64,000 nucleotides of DNA, taken from the NCBI RefSeq assembly GCF_028682395.1, contig NZ_JANHLC010000013.1, positions 1 to 64,000 on the forward strand, given 5' to 3'. The notes under the pieces were generated by a model. That model ran no database searches. It was not told the origin of the DNA and saw only the letters and a list, made by a program, of their open reading frames with translations. Origin of the DNA: Pseudomonas putida. GTDB taxonomy: Bacteria; Pseudomonadota; Gammaproteobacteria; Pseudomonadales; Pseudomonadaceae. Each line of letters opens with the position of its first letter. The stretch's first letter is position 1. A program made the position numbers and the translations under genes. This document shows positions 28,769-36,964 of the stretch, in pieces.

Positions 28769-29557
28769 ATGGAGCATAACGAATCGTCACAGGGCGACTT
28801 TGAGTCGACCCTGAAGAAACATGCGCATCAATTGGTCGACAGCCTTGAAAAGGGCAAATTCGGCGATGCAGTGCAGTTGATCCATGAGCTCAACCAGACC
28901 CGTGATCGCGGCCTGTATCAGGAGGTCGGCAAGCTCACGCGCGAACTGCATAGCGCTATCGTCAATTTCCAGATTGACCCGCATATGCCGCAAGCCGAAG
29001 AGGTGTCGCAGATCACGGACGCCACCGAGCGTCTGTCCTATGTGGTGCGCCTGACCGAGAACGCGGCCAATCGCACCATGGACCTGGTCGAGAACAGCAC
29101 GCCGCTGGTCAACGGGATCAATTCCGAGGCCAAGGCGCTGAGTACCGACTGGGCGCGCTTCATGCGCCGTGAGGTCGGTGCCGAAGAGTTTCGCGAGCTG
29201 GCCCGGCGGGTCGAAGGGTTCCTGGCACGCAGCGAGCGTGATGCGCGCACGGTGACCGGCAACCTCAATGACATTCTGCTGGCGCAGGATTACCAGGACC
29301 TTACCGGTCAGGTCATCAAGCGTGTTACGCAATTGGTTACAGAAGTCGAGAGTAACCTGCTCAAGCTGGTGCTTATGGCCAGCCAGGTTGATCGCTTTGC
29401 AGGTATTGAACATGACCGTGAGGCCATCCTCGCGGAGAAAGACCCACAAAAACACCTTGCCCAGGGTGAAGGTCCGCAGATTCATGCCGATAAACGTGAA
29501 GATGTCGTGTCCGGTCAGGATGACGTAGACGATTTGCTATCCAGCTTGGGTTTCTAA
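28769..29557 (+). CDS. cheZ: Chemotaxis protein phosphatase CheZ
   Basis: CheZ is a 262-residue helical phosphatase that dephosphorylates CheY-P. The catalytic segment LLAQDYQDLTGQVIKRV contains the conserved Asp and Gln. The C-terminal CheY-binding helix DDVDDLLSSLGF is present. The ATG at 28769 has GGGGGAAG upstream; an earlier ATG at 28745 overlaps the cheY stop by one base and would add 8 residues. A FliA-type promoter lies within its last codons. Confidence 0.95.
   Translation: MEHNESSQGDFESTLKKHAHQLVDSLEKGKFGDAVQLIHELNQTRDRGLYQEVGKLTRELHSAIVNFQIDPHMPQAEEVSQITDATERLSYVVRLTENAANRTMDLVENSTPLVNGINSEAKALSTDWARFMRREVGAEEFRELARRVEGFLARSERDARTVTGNLNDILLAQDYQDLTGQVIKRVTQLVTEVESNLLKLVLMASQVDRFAGIEHDREAILAEKDPQKHLAQGEGPQIHADKREDVVSGQDDVDDLLSSLGF
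29467..29493 (+). promoter_or_regulatory. Sigma-28 (FliA) type promoter inside cheZ, upstream of cheA
   Basis: TGAA (29467-29470), exactly 15 bases, then a perfect GCCGATAA (29486-29493) fits the FliA consensus TAAA-N15-GCCGATAA. It would start transcription about 70 bases before the cheA start. This agrees with the late-class expression of cheA-B-mot-cheW known in P. aeruginosa. Confidence 0.7.
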
Positions 29558-29568
29558 GGAGCACCTAA

Positions 29569-31806
29569 ATGAGCTTCGGCGCCGATGAAGAGATCCTCCA
29601 GGATTTCCTAGTAGAGGCCGGCGAGATTCTAGAGCAACTGTCCGAACAACTGGTTGAGCTGGAAAGCCGGCCTGATGATTCTGATTTGCTCAATGCAATT
29701 TTTCGCGGTTTTCACACTGTAAAAGGGGGCGCCGGCTTCCTCCAGCTCAATGAGCTGGTGGAGTGCTGCCACATCGCCGAGAACGTTTTCGACATCCTGC
29801 GCAAGGGTGAGCGGCGCGTCGACTCCGAGCTGATGGACGTGGTTCTGGAAGCGCTGGATGCGGTCAATGGCATGTTCGGCGAAGTGCGCGAACGCAGCCC
29901 GATCACGGCGGCAACGCCTGAACTGCTGGCGGCTTTGGCCCGTCTGGCCGAGCCGGCTGCGGCTGTCGAAGCCGTGGCGGCCGAACCTGAGCCGGTGATC
30001 GAAGCGCCAGCCGAAAGCGGCGATGTCACCGACAACGAATTTGAAATGCTGCTCGACTCGCTCAATGCGGTCAAAGCCGAGGCGGCTGCACCCGCAGCGG
30101 TGGTCGGTGGCACCGAGGTGGGCGCAGCGCAGGGCGATGAAATCACTGACGCCGAGTTCGAGTCGCTGCTCGACCAGTTGCACGGCAAGGGCCAGTTTGC
30201 CGCCGATGGCGTGCCGGCGGCTATTGCCCCGGCAGCTGCGGCCCCAGCGCCGGTCAGCGGTGATATCACCGACGATGAATTCGAAGCACTGCTCGATCAG
30301 TTGCATGGCAAGGGCACATTCGCCGTCGATGCACTGGAGAGCGCGGGTGCTGCGGCGCCTGCGGCTGCCCCGGCTGCTGTAGCGGCGGGTAGCAGCGATC
30401 TGATCAGCGATCACGAGTTCGAATCGCTGCTCGACGAATTGCACGGCAAGGGCAAGTTCACCGAACAACCGGGTGCGGCCAAGGCCGCTCCTGCACCGGC
30501 TTCTGCTGCGGCCCCTGCTGCTGCGGCGGTCGTGGCGAAACCCGAAGTCAAGAAAGTCGAAGCAGCGAAGCCAGCGGCAGCACCTGCGCCTGCACGGGCT
30601 GCAGCACCGGCCCACGACAAACCGGCGGTGGCCGAGACCGAAACCACGGTACGGGTCGATACCGCGCGCCTCGACGAGATCATGAATATGGTCGGCGAGT
30701 TGGTGCTGGTGCGTAACCGCCTGGTCCGCCTGGGGCTCAACAGCGGCGACGAGGCCATGTCCAAGGCCGTGTCGAACCTGGATGTGGTCACGGCCGACCT
30801 GCAGACCGCGGTGATGAAGACCCGCATGCAGCCGATCAAGAAGGTCTTCGGGCGCTTCCCGCGCCTGGTACGAGACCTGGCGCGTCAGCTCAAGAAAGAT
30901 ATCAACCTGGAACTGGTCGGTGAAGAAACCGACCTCGACAAGAACCTGGTCGAGGCCCTGGCCGATCCATTGGTCCACTTGGTGCGCAACTCGGTCGACC
31001 ATGGCGTCGAAGTGCCGGACGAACGCGAGGCGGCGGGCAAGTCGCGTAGCGGTCGGGTGATTCTTTCCGCCGAACAGGAAGGCGACCATATCCTGCTGTC
31101 GATCTCCGATGACGGCAAAGGCATGGACGCCGATATTCTGCGCGGCATCGCCGTGAAGAAAGGCTTGATGGACAAGGATGCGGCCGATCGCCTGAGCGAA
31201 ACCGACTGCTTCAACCTGATCTTTGCGCCGGGCTTCTCGACCAAGACCGAGATTTCCGACGTGTCCGGGCGTGGCGTGGGCATGGACGTGGTGAAAACCA
31301 AGATCGCCCAGCTCAACGGCACCATCAATATCTATTCGACCAAGGGCAAGGGCACCAAGATCGTCATCAAGGTGCCGCTGACCCTGGCGATCATGCCGAC
31401 GCTGATGGTCATGCTGGGCAACCAGGCGTTTGCCTTCCCGCTGGTCAACGTCAACGAGATCTTCCACCTGGACCTGTCGCGCACCAACGTGGTCGACGGC
31501 CAGGAAGTGGTGATCGTGCGCGACAAGGCCTTGCCGCTGTTCTACCTCAAGCGCTGGCTGGTCAGCTCGGCTGCGCATGAAGAACAGCACGAGGGCCATG
31601 TGGTGATTCTGTCGGTGGGTACCCAGCGCATCGGCTTTGTCGTTGACCAGTTGGTCGGGCAGGAAGAAGTGGTGATCAAACCCTTGGGCAAGATGCTGCA
31701 AGGCACCCCGGGCATGTCCGGCGCGACTATCACAGGTGATGGCCGTATCGCACTGATCCTGGATGTCCCGAGCATGCTCAAGCGTTACGCCGCACGGCGT
31801 ATTTGA
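29569..31806 (+). CDS. cheA: Chemotaxis histidine kinase CheA
   Basis: CheA is a 745-residue kinase of the polar chemosensory array. The P1/HPt domain (about 5-110) has phosphoacceptor H49 in FRGFHTVKGGAGF. Instead of a typical P2 domain there is a long Ala/Pro linker (about 125-355) carrying four copies of an acidic helical motif (residues 152-297). The P3 dimerisation domain (about 360-425, LDEIMNMVGELVLVRNRL), the P4 ATPase (HLVRNSVDHG, DDGKGMD, GRGVGMDVV) and the P5 CheW-like domain (600-745) follow. The gene has its own FliA-type promoter and heads the cheA-B-motCD-parCP-cheW group. Confidence 0.97.
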   Translation: MSFGADEEILQDFLVEAGEILEQLSEQLVELESRPDDSDLLNAIFRGFHTVKGGAGFLQLNELVECCHIAENVFDILRKGERRVDSELMDVVLEALDAVNGMFGEVRERSPITAATPELLAALARLAEPAAAVEAVAAEPEPVIEAPAESGDVTDNEFEMLLDSLNAVKAEAAAPAAVVGGTEVGAAQGDEITDAEFESLLDQLHGKGQFAADGVPAAIAPAAAAPAPVSGDITDDEFEALLDQLHGKGTFAVDALESAGAAAPAAAPAAVAAGSSDLISDHEFESLLDELHGKGKFTEQPGAAKAAPAPASAAAPAAAAVVAKPEVKKVEAAKPAAAPAPARAAAPAHDKPAVAETETTVRVDTARLDEIMNMVGELVLVRNRLVRLGLNSGDEAMSKAVSNLDVVTADLQTAVMKTRMQPIKKVFGRFPRLVRDLARQLKKDINLELVGEETDLDKNLVEALADPLVHLVRNSVDHGVEVPDEREAAGKSRSGRVILSAEQEGDHILLSISDDGKGMDADILRGIAVKKGLMDKDAADRLSETDCFNLIFAPGFSTKTEISDVSGRGVGMDVVKTKIAQLNGTINIYSTKGKGTKIVIKVPLTLAIMPTLMVMLGNQAFAFPLVNVNEIFHLDLSRTNVVDGQEVVIVRDKALPLFYLKRWLVSSAAHEEQHEGHVVILSVGTQRIGFVVDQLVGQEEVVIKPLGKMLQGTPGMSGATITGDGRIALILDVPSMLKRYAARRI
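30022..30460 (+). repeat. Four degenerate repeats in the CheA linker
   Basis: Four in-frame copies of a motif of about 16 residues, consensus DITDxEFExLLDxLHGKG, start at residues 152, 191, 232 and 278, roughly 40-46 residues apart with Ala/Pro spacers. The three downstream copies are most alike (LLDQLHGKG or LLDELHGKG); the first has diverged at its end (LLDSLNAVK). Confidence 0.9.
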
Positions 31807-31855
31807 TTCTGGTGGTGCAGGGCGGTCGCGTCTTGCGCCGCCTAACGGAGTGTTT

Positions 31856-32983
31856 ATGGTAGTCAAGGTCCTGGTGGTGGATGATTCGGGTTTTTTCCGC
31901 CGCCGTGTCACGGAAATTCTTTCCGCTGATTCGAACATCCAGGTCGTCGGGACGGCGACCAATGGCAAGGAAGCGATCGATCAGGCCCTGGCACTCAAGC
32001 CGGACGTGATCACCATGGACTACGAGATGCCGATGATGGATGGCATCACGGCTGTGCGTCATATCATGCAGCGCTGCCCGACCCCGGTGTTGATGTTCTC
32101 CTCGCTGACCCACGAAGGCGCCCGGGTGACCCTGGATGCGCTGGACGCTGGCGCGGTGGACTTCCTGCCGAAGAATTTCGAAGATATCTCGCGCAACCCC
32201 GACAAGGTCAAGCAACTGCTGTGCGAGAAGGTTCACAGCATTTCCCGCAGCAACCGTCGTTTCAGCGGCTATGGCTCGTCTGCACCACAGCCGGGGGCGG
32301 CCCCTGCGCCTGCGCCGAGTTCCGCTGGCTACGCAAGCCCGGCCCCGGCTCCGAGCCGGACCACACCGATCCCGAGCCGTGCTGTTGCCGCACCGATGTC
32401 CTCGCCTGCGCCCAAACGCAAGCCGTACAAGCTGGTTGCGATTGGAACGTCGACAGGTGGCCCGGTGGCGCTGCAGCGCGTGTTGACGCAGTTGCCGGCC
32501 AGTTTCCCGGCGCCCATCGTGTTGATCCAACACATGCCGGCGGCCTTTACCAAGGCCTTTGCCGAACGCCTGGACAAGCTGTGCCGGATCAGCGTCAAGG
32601 AAGCGGAGGACGGCGATATCCTGCGTCCCGGCCTGGCCCTGCTGGCACCGGGTGGCAAGCAGATGATGATCGATGGCCGTGGCGCGGTGAAAATCCTGCC
32701 GGGCGATGAGCGTCTGAACTACAAACCTTGTGTTGATATCACCTTTGGCTCTGCGTCCAAGTCCTACGGCGACAAAGTGCTGGCCGTGGTGTTGACCGGC
32801 ATGGGTGCCGATGGCCGCGAAGGCGCGCGCCTGCTCAAGCAGGGCGGCAGTTCGGTCTGGGCCCAGGATGAAGCCAGCTGCGTGATCTATGGCATGCCCA
32901 TGGCCATTGTCAAAGCCAACCTGGCCGATGCGGTCTACGGCCTGGATGACATAGGCAAACACCTGGTCGAGGCGTGCAGCTGA
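31856..32983 (+). CDS. cheB: Chemotaxis methylesterase/deamidase CheB
   Basis: CheB is a 375-residue enzyme that removes methyl groups from chemoreceptors. The receiver domain has D55 in VITMDYEMPMMDG. A proline- and alanine-rich linker (about 140-185) leads into the catalytic domain, with the serine in AIGTSTGGPVAL, the histidine in LIQHMPAAFT and the aspartate in VVLTGMGADGREGA. The ATG at 31856 follows ACGGAG. Its stop overlaps the motC start by one base. Confidence 0.97.
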   Translation: MVVKVLVVDDSGFFRRRVTEILSADSNIQVVGTATNGKEAIDQALALKPDVITMDYEMPMMDGITAVRHIMQRCPTPVLMFSSLTHEGARVTLDALDAGAVDFLPKNFEDISRNPDKVKQLLCEKVHSISRSNRRFSGYGSSAPQPGAAPAPAPSSAGYASPAPAPSRTTPIPSRAVAAPMSSPAPKRKPYKLVAIGTSTGGPVALQRVLTQLPASFPAPIVLIQHMPAAFTKAFAERLDKLCRISVKEAEDGDILRPGLALLAPGGKQMMIDGRGAVKILPGDERLNYKPCVDITFGSASKSYGDKVLAVVLTGMGADGREGARLLKQGGSSVWAQDEASCVIYGMPMAIVKANLADAVYGLDDIGKHLVEACS

Positions 32984-33723
32984 TGGATGTTTTAAGTCTT
33001 ATCGGGATCATCCTCGCGTTTGTCGCCATTATCGGCGGCAACTATCTGGAGGGTGGTCATCTGGGGGCGCTGATCAACGGCCCGGCGGCCCTGATCGTAC
33101 TTGGCGGGACTATCGGCGCGGCCTTGCTGCAGGCGCCGCTGAGCGCCTTCAAGCGGGCCATGCAGATTTTGGTCTGGATTCTGTTTCCGCCCCATGTCGA
33201 CCTGGCCGGCGGCATCGACCGGATCGTCAACTGGAGCCTGATCGCGCGCAAGGAAGGCCTGCTCGGGCTGGAAGGTGTGGCGGACAGCGAACCGGACAGT
33301 TACTCGCGCAAGGGCTTGCAATTGCTGGTCGACGGCGCCGAGCCGGAAGCCATCCGCGGCATTCTTGAAGTCGATTTCTATACCCAGGAAACCCGTGATA
33401 TCCAGGCCGCCAAGGTCTTCGAGAGCATGGGCGGCTATGCGCCGACCATCGGGATCATCGGTGCGGTCATGGGCCTGATCCACGTGATGGGCAACCTGGC
33501 CGATCCGTCGCAGCTGGGCGATGGTATCGCGGTCGCGTTTGTCGCGACTATCTACGGTGTGGCCAGCGCCAACCTGTTGCTGCTGCCTATTGCCAACAAA
33601 TTGAAGTCGATTGCCATGCGTCAGTCACGTTATCGGGAGATGCTTCTGGAGGGCATTCTGTCGATTGCCGAGGGTGAGAACCCGCGCTCCATTGAATTGA
33701 AGCTCCAGGGCTTCATGGATTGA
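32983..33723 (+). CDS. motC: Flagellar motor stator protein MotC (MotA family)
   Basis: MotC is a 246-residue MotA-type proton channel subunit with four transmembrane segments, two near the N-terminus (LIGIILAFVAIIGGNYLEGG) and two after about residue 145 (GYAPTIGIIGAVMGLIHVM, IAVAFVATIYGVASANLLLL). The position beside cheB and the sequence fit the second Pseudomonas stator MotCD, needed for swarming and for torque at high load. It begins in the cheB stop (TGATG). Confidence 0.95.
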   Translation: MDVLSLIGIILAFVAIIGGNYLEGGHLGALINGPAALIVLGGTIGAALLQAPLSAFKRAMQILVWILFPPHVDLAGGIDRIVNWSLIARKEGLLGLEGVADSEPDSYSRKGLQLLVDGAEPEAIRGILEVDFYTQETRDIQAAKVFESMGGYAPTIGIIGAVMGLIHVMGNLADPSQLGDGIAVAFVATIYGVASANLLLLPIANKLKSIAMRQSRYREMLLEGILSIAEGENPRSIELKLQGFMD

Positions 33724-33735
33724 TGGAGAAGCCTT

Positions 33736-34623
33736 ATGCGCCGTCGTCGCCAACCTGAAGAACACGAAAATCACGAGCGCTGGCTGGTTTCCTACGCTGA
33801 CTTCATCACGCTGCTGTTTGCCTTCTTTGTGGTGATGTATTCGATCTCATCGATCAATGAAGGCAAATACAAGATCCTGTCCCAGGCCCTGGTCGGGGTG
33901 TTCAATGACCCCGAGCGCAGCCTCAAGCCCATTCCCATTGGTGACGAGCGCCCGCTGACGGTCAAGCCGGCCGAGCCGTTGATCAGCGATAGCGAGCAGA
34001 CCGACGCCGGGCTCTCGCAGAGCACCAGTGATCCGCTGCAAACCATTGCCGACAGCGTCACCGAGGCGTTCGGCGATCTGCTCAAGTCCGACCAGATGAC
34101 GGTGCGCGGCAACGAGCTGTGGATTGAGATCGAGTTGAACTCCAGCCTGCTGTTCGGCAGTGGCGACGCCATGCCGAGCGATATCGCGTTCACGATCATC
34201 GACAAGGTGGCGAAGATCATCAAACCTTTCGATAACCCGATCCATGTCGAGGGCTTCACCGACGACCAGCCAATCCGTACCGCGCAGTACCCGACCAACT
34301 GGGAGCTGTCTTCGGCGCGGGCGGCAAGCATCGTACGGATGCTGGCGATGGAAGGGGTCAACCCGGGGCGAATGGCGTCGGTCGGCTATGGTGAGTTCCA
34401 GCCGGTGGCCAATAACGCCACGGCAGAAGGCCGGGCGAAGAATCGTCGGGTGGTGCTGGTCATCTCGCGCAACCTCGATGTGCGCCGCAGCCTGACCGGT
34501 ACCGGAACCGCCAATGCCAAGCCGGATGCGGCCCTGCGCCGCGCTGGCACACAAACTGCACCGAGCGGTGCCACGCAGTCGGTGCGCGCAAGGACCGTCA
34601 ATTCTCCGTCACCGGCCCTATAA
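33736..34623 (+). CDS. motD: Flagellar motor stator protein MotD (MotB family)
   Basis: MotD is a 295-residue MotB-type protein. The plug/transmembrane region ADFITLLFAFFVVMYSIS carries the proton-carrying aspartate at D22. The OmpA-like peptidoglycan-binding domain is at about 150-250 (HVEGFTDDQPI, NWELSSARAASIVRML, VGYGEFQPVANN, GRAKNRRVVLVI). A basic Ala/Thr/Ser-rich tail follows. Twelve bases separate it from motC, and the two form one stator. Confidence 0.96.
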   Translation: MRRRRQPEEHENHERWLVSYADFITLLFAFFVVMYSISSINEGKYKILSQALVGVFNDPERSLKPIPIGDERPLTVKPAEPLISDSEQTDAGLSQSTSDPLQTIADSVTEAFGDLLKSDQMTVRGNELWIEIELNSSLLFGSGDAMPSDIAFTIIDKVAKIIKPFDNPIHVEGFTDDQPIRTAQYPTNWELSSARAASIVRMLAMEGVNPGRMASVGYGEFQPVANNATAEGRAKNRRVVLVISRNLDVRRSLTGTGTANAKPDAALRRAGTQTAPSGATQSVRARTVNSPSPAL

Positions 34624-34674
34624 CGAGTGTATGTTCTCGACAGGGCCACGCCTTGCCGGGAGGTAAAGAACCGA

Positions 34675-35463
34675 ATGAGAGTCTGGGCAGTAGCCAATCA
34701 AAAAGGTGGTGTCGGTAAGACCACCAGCTCCATCGCTCTGGCCGGGTTGCTGGCCGAGGCGGGCAAGCGCGTGGTCGTGGTCGATCTCGACCCCCACGGC
34801 TCGATGACCAGCTACTTCGGCTACGATCCGGACAGCCTGGAGCACAGCAGTTTCGATCTGTTCCTGCACAAGGGCGGCGTGCCTCAGGGCCTGCCGGGCC
34901 AGTTGTTGCTGCCGACCAGTCATGAACGTATCTCGCTGTTGCCATCGAGCACCGCCCTGGCAACCTTGGAGCGGCAATCACCGGGCCAGAGCGGCCTGGG
35001 CCTGGTGATCGCCAAGAGCCTGGCGCAACTGTGGCAGGATTTCGACTACGCGGTGATCGACAGCCCGCCGTTGCTCGGCGTGTTGATGGTCAACGCCCTG
35101 GCGGCGAGCCAGCAACTGGTGGTGCCGGTTCAGACCGAGCATTTGGCGGTCAAGGGCCTGGAGCGGATGGTCAACACGCTGGCAATGATCAATCGTTCGC
35201 GTAAGCAGCCGCTGGCCTACAGCATCGTTCCCACCCTGTTCGATCGGCGGACCCAGGCCTCCCTGGGCACCCTGCGAGTGCTGCGCGACAAATTTCCCGA
35301 GACTATCTGGCAGGGCTATATCCCGGTCGACACGCGCTTGCGCGATGCCAGCCGCGCTGGGGTCACACCCTCGCAGTTCGACGGCAAGAGCCGCGGCGTG
35401 CTGGCGTATCGAGCCTTGCTCAAGCATTTGCTGGCCCAGCAACTTGTTCCCCAGGTGGCGTGA
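34675..35463 (+). CDS. parC: ParA-family ATPase ParC, polar chemotaxis array localisation
   Basis: This is a 262-residue ParA-type ATPase with Walker A KGGVGKTTSSIAL near residue 10, VVVVDLDPHGSMTSYF and the Walker B region YAVIDSPPLLGVL. It is not a plasmid partition gene: it sits between motD and a CheW-domain gene, exactly like the ParC ATPase known from Vibrio and Pseudomonas that directs chemosensory arrays to the pole. The ATG at 34675 has GGAGGT upstream; an upstream frame from 34627 adds non-homologous residues. Confidence 0.9.
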   Translation: MRVWAVANQKGGVGKTTSSIALAGLLAEAGKRVVVVDLDPHGSMTSYFGYDPDSLEHSSFDLFLHKGGVPQGLPGQLLLPTSHERISLLPSSTALATLERQSPGQSGLGLVIAKSLAQLWQDFDYAVIDSPPLLGVLMVNALAASQQLVVPVQTEHLAVKGLERMVNTLAMINRSRKQPLAYSIVPTLFDRRTQASLGTLRVLRDKFPETIWQGYIPVDTRLRDASRAGVTPSQFDGKSRGVLAYRALLKHLLAQQLVPQVA

Positions 35464-35547
35464 AATGGCCCTGTATTCAAGTCGTGCGCCAGGTCAGCCG
35501 ATAACCTCTTTACGCAAGGGTGATGGTCCTTGTTCGTGGGCCCGCTT

Positions 35548-36408
35548 ATGAACCGTCCACTGGATATTACGACCCGGCCCCAGATGGCCTTGCAGTCCTA
35601 TCTGGATGCGTTGTTGCAGGAAGCGACTGAGGAGTTGCTCGAGGCGGTTCCAGAACTGGTACCGGTTTCGGTCCCGGTGGCAGTGGTCGATGCCCCGCAG
35701 ATTGTGACAAGCAGTGTCGAAATTGATGAGTTTCAGGCCGCAGTGCTTGAGGAGCAGGCACGTGACGCGGTCCAGGCCAAGGTTCAGGTCGCGGTTGCCG
35801 AGGTGGTTGTTCCGGTGGTTGTTGCACCGGTGGTGGCTGTGCCGGCGCCGGCATTGATCGAGCCGGTGGTTGAGGTTCATTTGCCCTCGGTGGCAGGTCA
35901 TCCGCCACCGCCGAAGGCGGGTTCTGATCGTCCGGCCTGGGCGGCTGAGCCGTTTGAATGCCTGCTGTTCGATGTCGCGGGCCTGACCCTGGCGGTGCCG
36001 TTGGTGTGCCTGGGTTCGATTTATCCACTGGCGGGTCACGAGCTGACGCCGTTGTTTGGCCAGCCGGAATGGTTTCTCGGCATTCTGCCGAGCCAGGCCG
36101 GCAACCTGAAGGTGCTGGACACGGCGCGTTGGGTGATGCCAGATCGCTATCGCGATGATTTTCGCGAAGGCTTGCAGTACGTCATTTCGGTTCAAGGCTA
36201 TGAGTGGGGATTGGCGGTGCACCAGGTCAGTCGCTCGCTGCGCCTGGACCCTAACGAGATCAAGTGGCGCAGCCATCGTGGGCAGCGTCCGTGGCTGGCC
36301 GGTACGGTGATCGAGCATATGTGCGCGCTACTCGATGTTGCCGAGTTGGCCGAGCTGATTGCCAGCGGTGCGGTGAAACAGATGAAACTGGACAAAGCGA
36401 ACAAATAA
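35548..36408 (+). CDS. parP: ParP-like CheW-domain coupling protein
   Basis: This is a 286-residue protein. An N-terminal segment (ALQSYLDALLQEATEELLE) and a long valine-, proline- and alanine-rich linker (about 35-125) precede a divergent CheW-like domain from about 135 (FECLLFDVAGLTLAVPLVCL, VIEHMCALLDVAELAELIAS). This architecture matches ParP, which links ParC to CheA and integrates into the array. The linker is unusually valine-rich. The start at 35548 gives the family N-terminus MNRPLDITTRPQ. Confidence 0.88.
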   Translation: MNRPLDITTRPQMALQSYLDALLQEATEELLEAVPELVPVSVPVAVVDAPQIVTSSVEIDEFQAAVLEEQARDAVQAKVQVAVAEVVVPVVVAPVVAVPAPALIEPVVEVHLPSVAGHPPPPKAGSDRPAWAAEPFECLLFDVAGLTLAVPLVCLGSIYPLAGHELTPLFGQPEWFLGILPSQAGNLKVLDTARWVMPDRYRDDFREGLQYVISVQGYEWGLAVHQVSRSLRLDPNEIKWRSHRGQRPWLAGTVIEHMCALLDVAELAELIASGAVKQMKLDKANK

Positions 36409-36450
36409 CCGCTGCACCGCACGATGAATGCGGGCAGCCAGACAGCTCAT

Positions 36451-36470
36451 ACCGTCATCGACGGTTTTTT
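36451..36470 (+). terminator. Intrinsic terminator between parP and cheW
   Basis: ACCGTC (36451-36456), loop ATC, GACGGT (36460-36465), followed by a run of T to 36470. It lies 43 bases after the parP stop and just before the cheW ribosome binding site, so it would lower readthrough into cheW. Confidence 0.65.
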
Positions 36471-36484
36471 CAGAGGTTGGGAGT

Positions 36485-36964
36485 ATGAACAAGTCGTCCG
36501 TACAGGGCTCCGAAGATCCGATTCTGCAATGGGTAACCTTCAAGCTCGATAACGAATCCTATGGCATCAATGTGATGCAAGTGCAGGAAGTGCTGCGCTA
36601 CACCGAGATCGCTCCGGTGCCGGGTGCACCCAGCTATGTACTGGGGATCATCAACCTGCGCGGCAATGTGGTGACCGTGATCGACACGCGTCAGCGCTTT
36701 GGCCTGATGTCCAGCGAAATCACCGACAACACCCGTGTGGTGATTATCGAGGCCGACAAGCAAGTGGTCGGTATCCTGGTCGACAGCGTGGCGGAAGTGG
36801 TTTACCTGCGTCAGTCCGAAGTCGAGACCGCGCCGAATGTCGGTAACGAGGAATCGGCCAAGTTTATCCAAGGCGTGTGCAACAAGAACGGCGAGCTGCT
36901 GATTCTGGTTGAGCTGGACAAGATGATGACCGAAGAAGAATGGTCCGAGCTGGAGAGCATCTGA
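36485..36964 (+). CDS. cheW: Chemotaxis coupling protein CheW
   Basis: CheW is a 159-residue adaptor between chemoreceptors and CheA. The CheW domain starts at about residue 12 (LQWVTFKLDNESYGINVMQV), followed by PGAPSYVLGIINLRGNVVTV and VGILVDSVAEVVYL. The ATG at 36485 has GGGAG just upstream. It is directly followed by the DUF2802 gene. Confidence 0.97.
   Translation: MNKSSVQGSEDPILQWVTFKLDNESYGINVMQVQEVLRYTEIAPVPGAPSYVLGIINLRGNVVTVIDTRQRFGLMSSEITDNTRVVIIEADKQVVGILVDSVAEVVYLRQSEVETAPNVGNEESAKFIQGVCNKNGELLILVELDKMMTEEEWSELESI

Noticed and set aside
29629..31968. Minus-strand open frame of 779 codons opposite cheA
   Set aside because: Antisense shadow of cheA. The His- and Arg-rich composition is an artefact of reading the Ala/Pro linker backwards.
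34675..36408. ParA-like gene followed by a coupled gene, at first glance a plasmid partition or integrated element locus
   Set aside because: The second gene is a CheW-domain protein, not ParB, there are no parS-like repeats, and the location in the chemotaxis cluster identifies ParC/ParP.
36434..36447. GG-N10-GC spacing (GGCAGCCAGACAGC) before cheW as a sigma-54 promoter
   Set aside because: The -12 box CAGC departs from TTGC, and a terminator lies between it and cheW; chance match.
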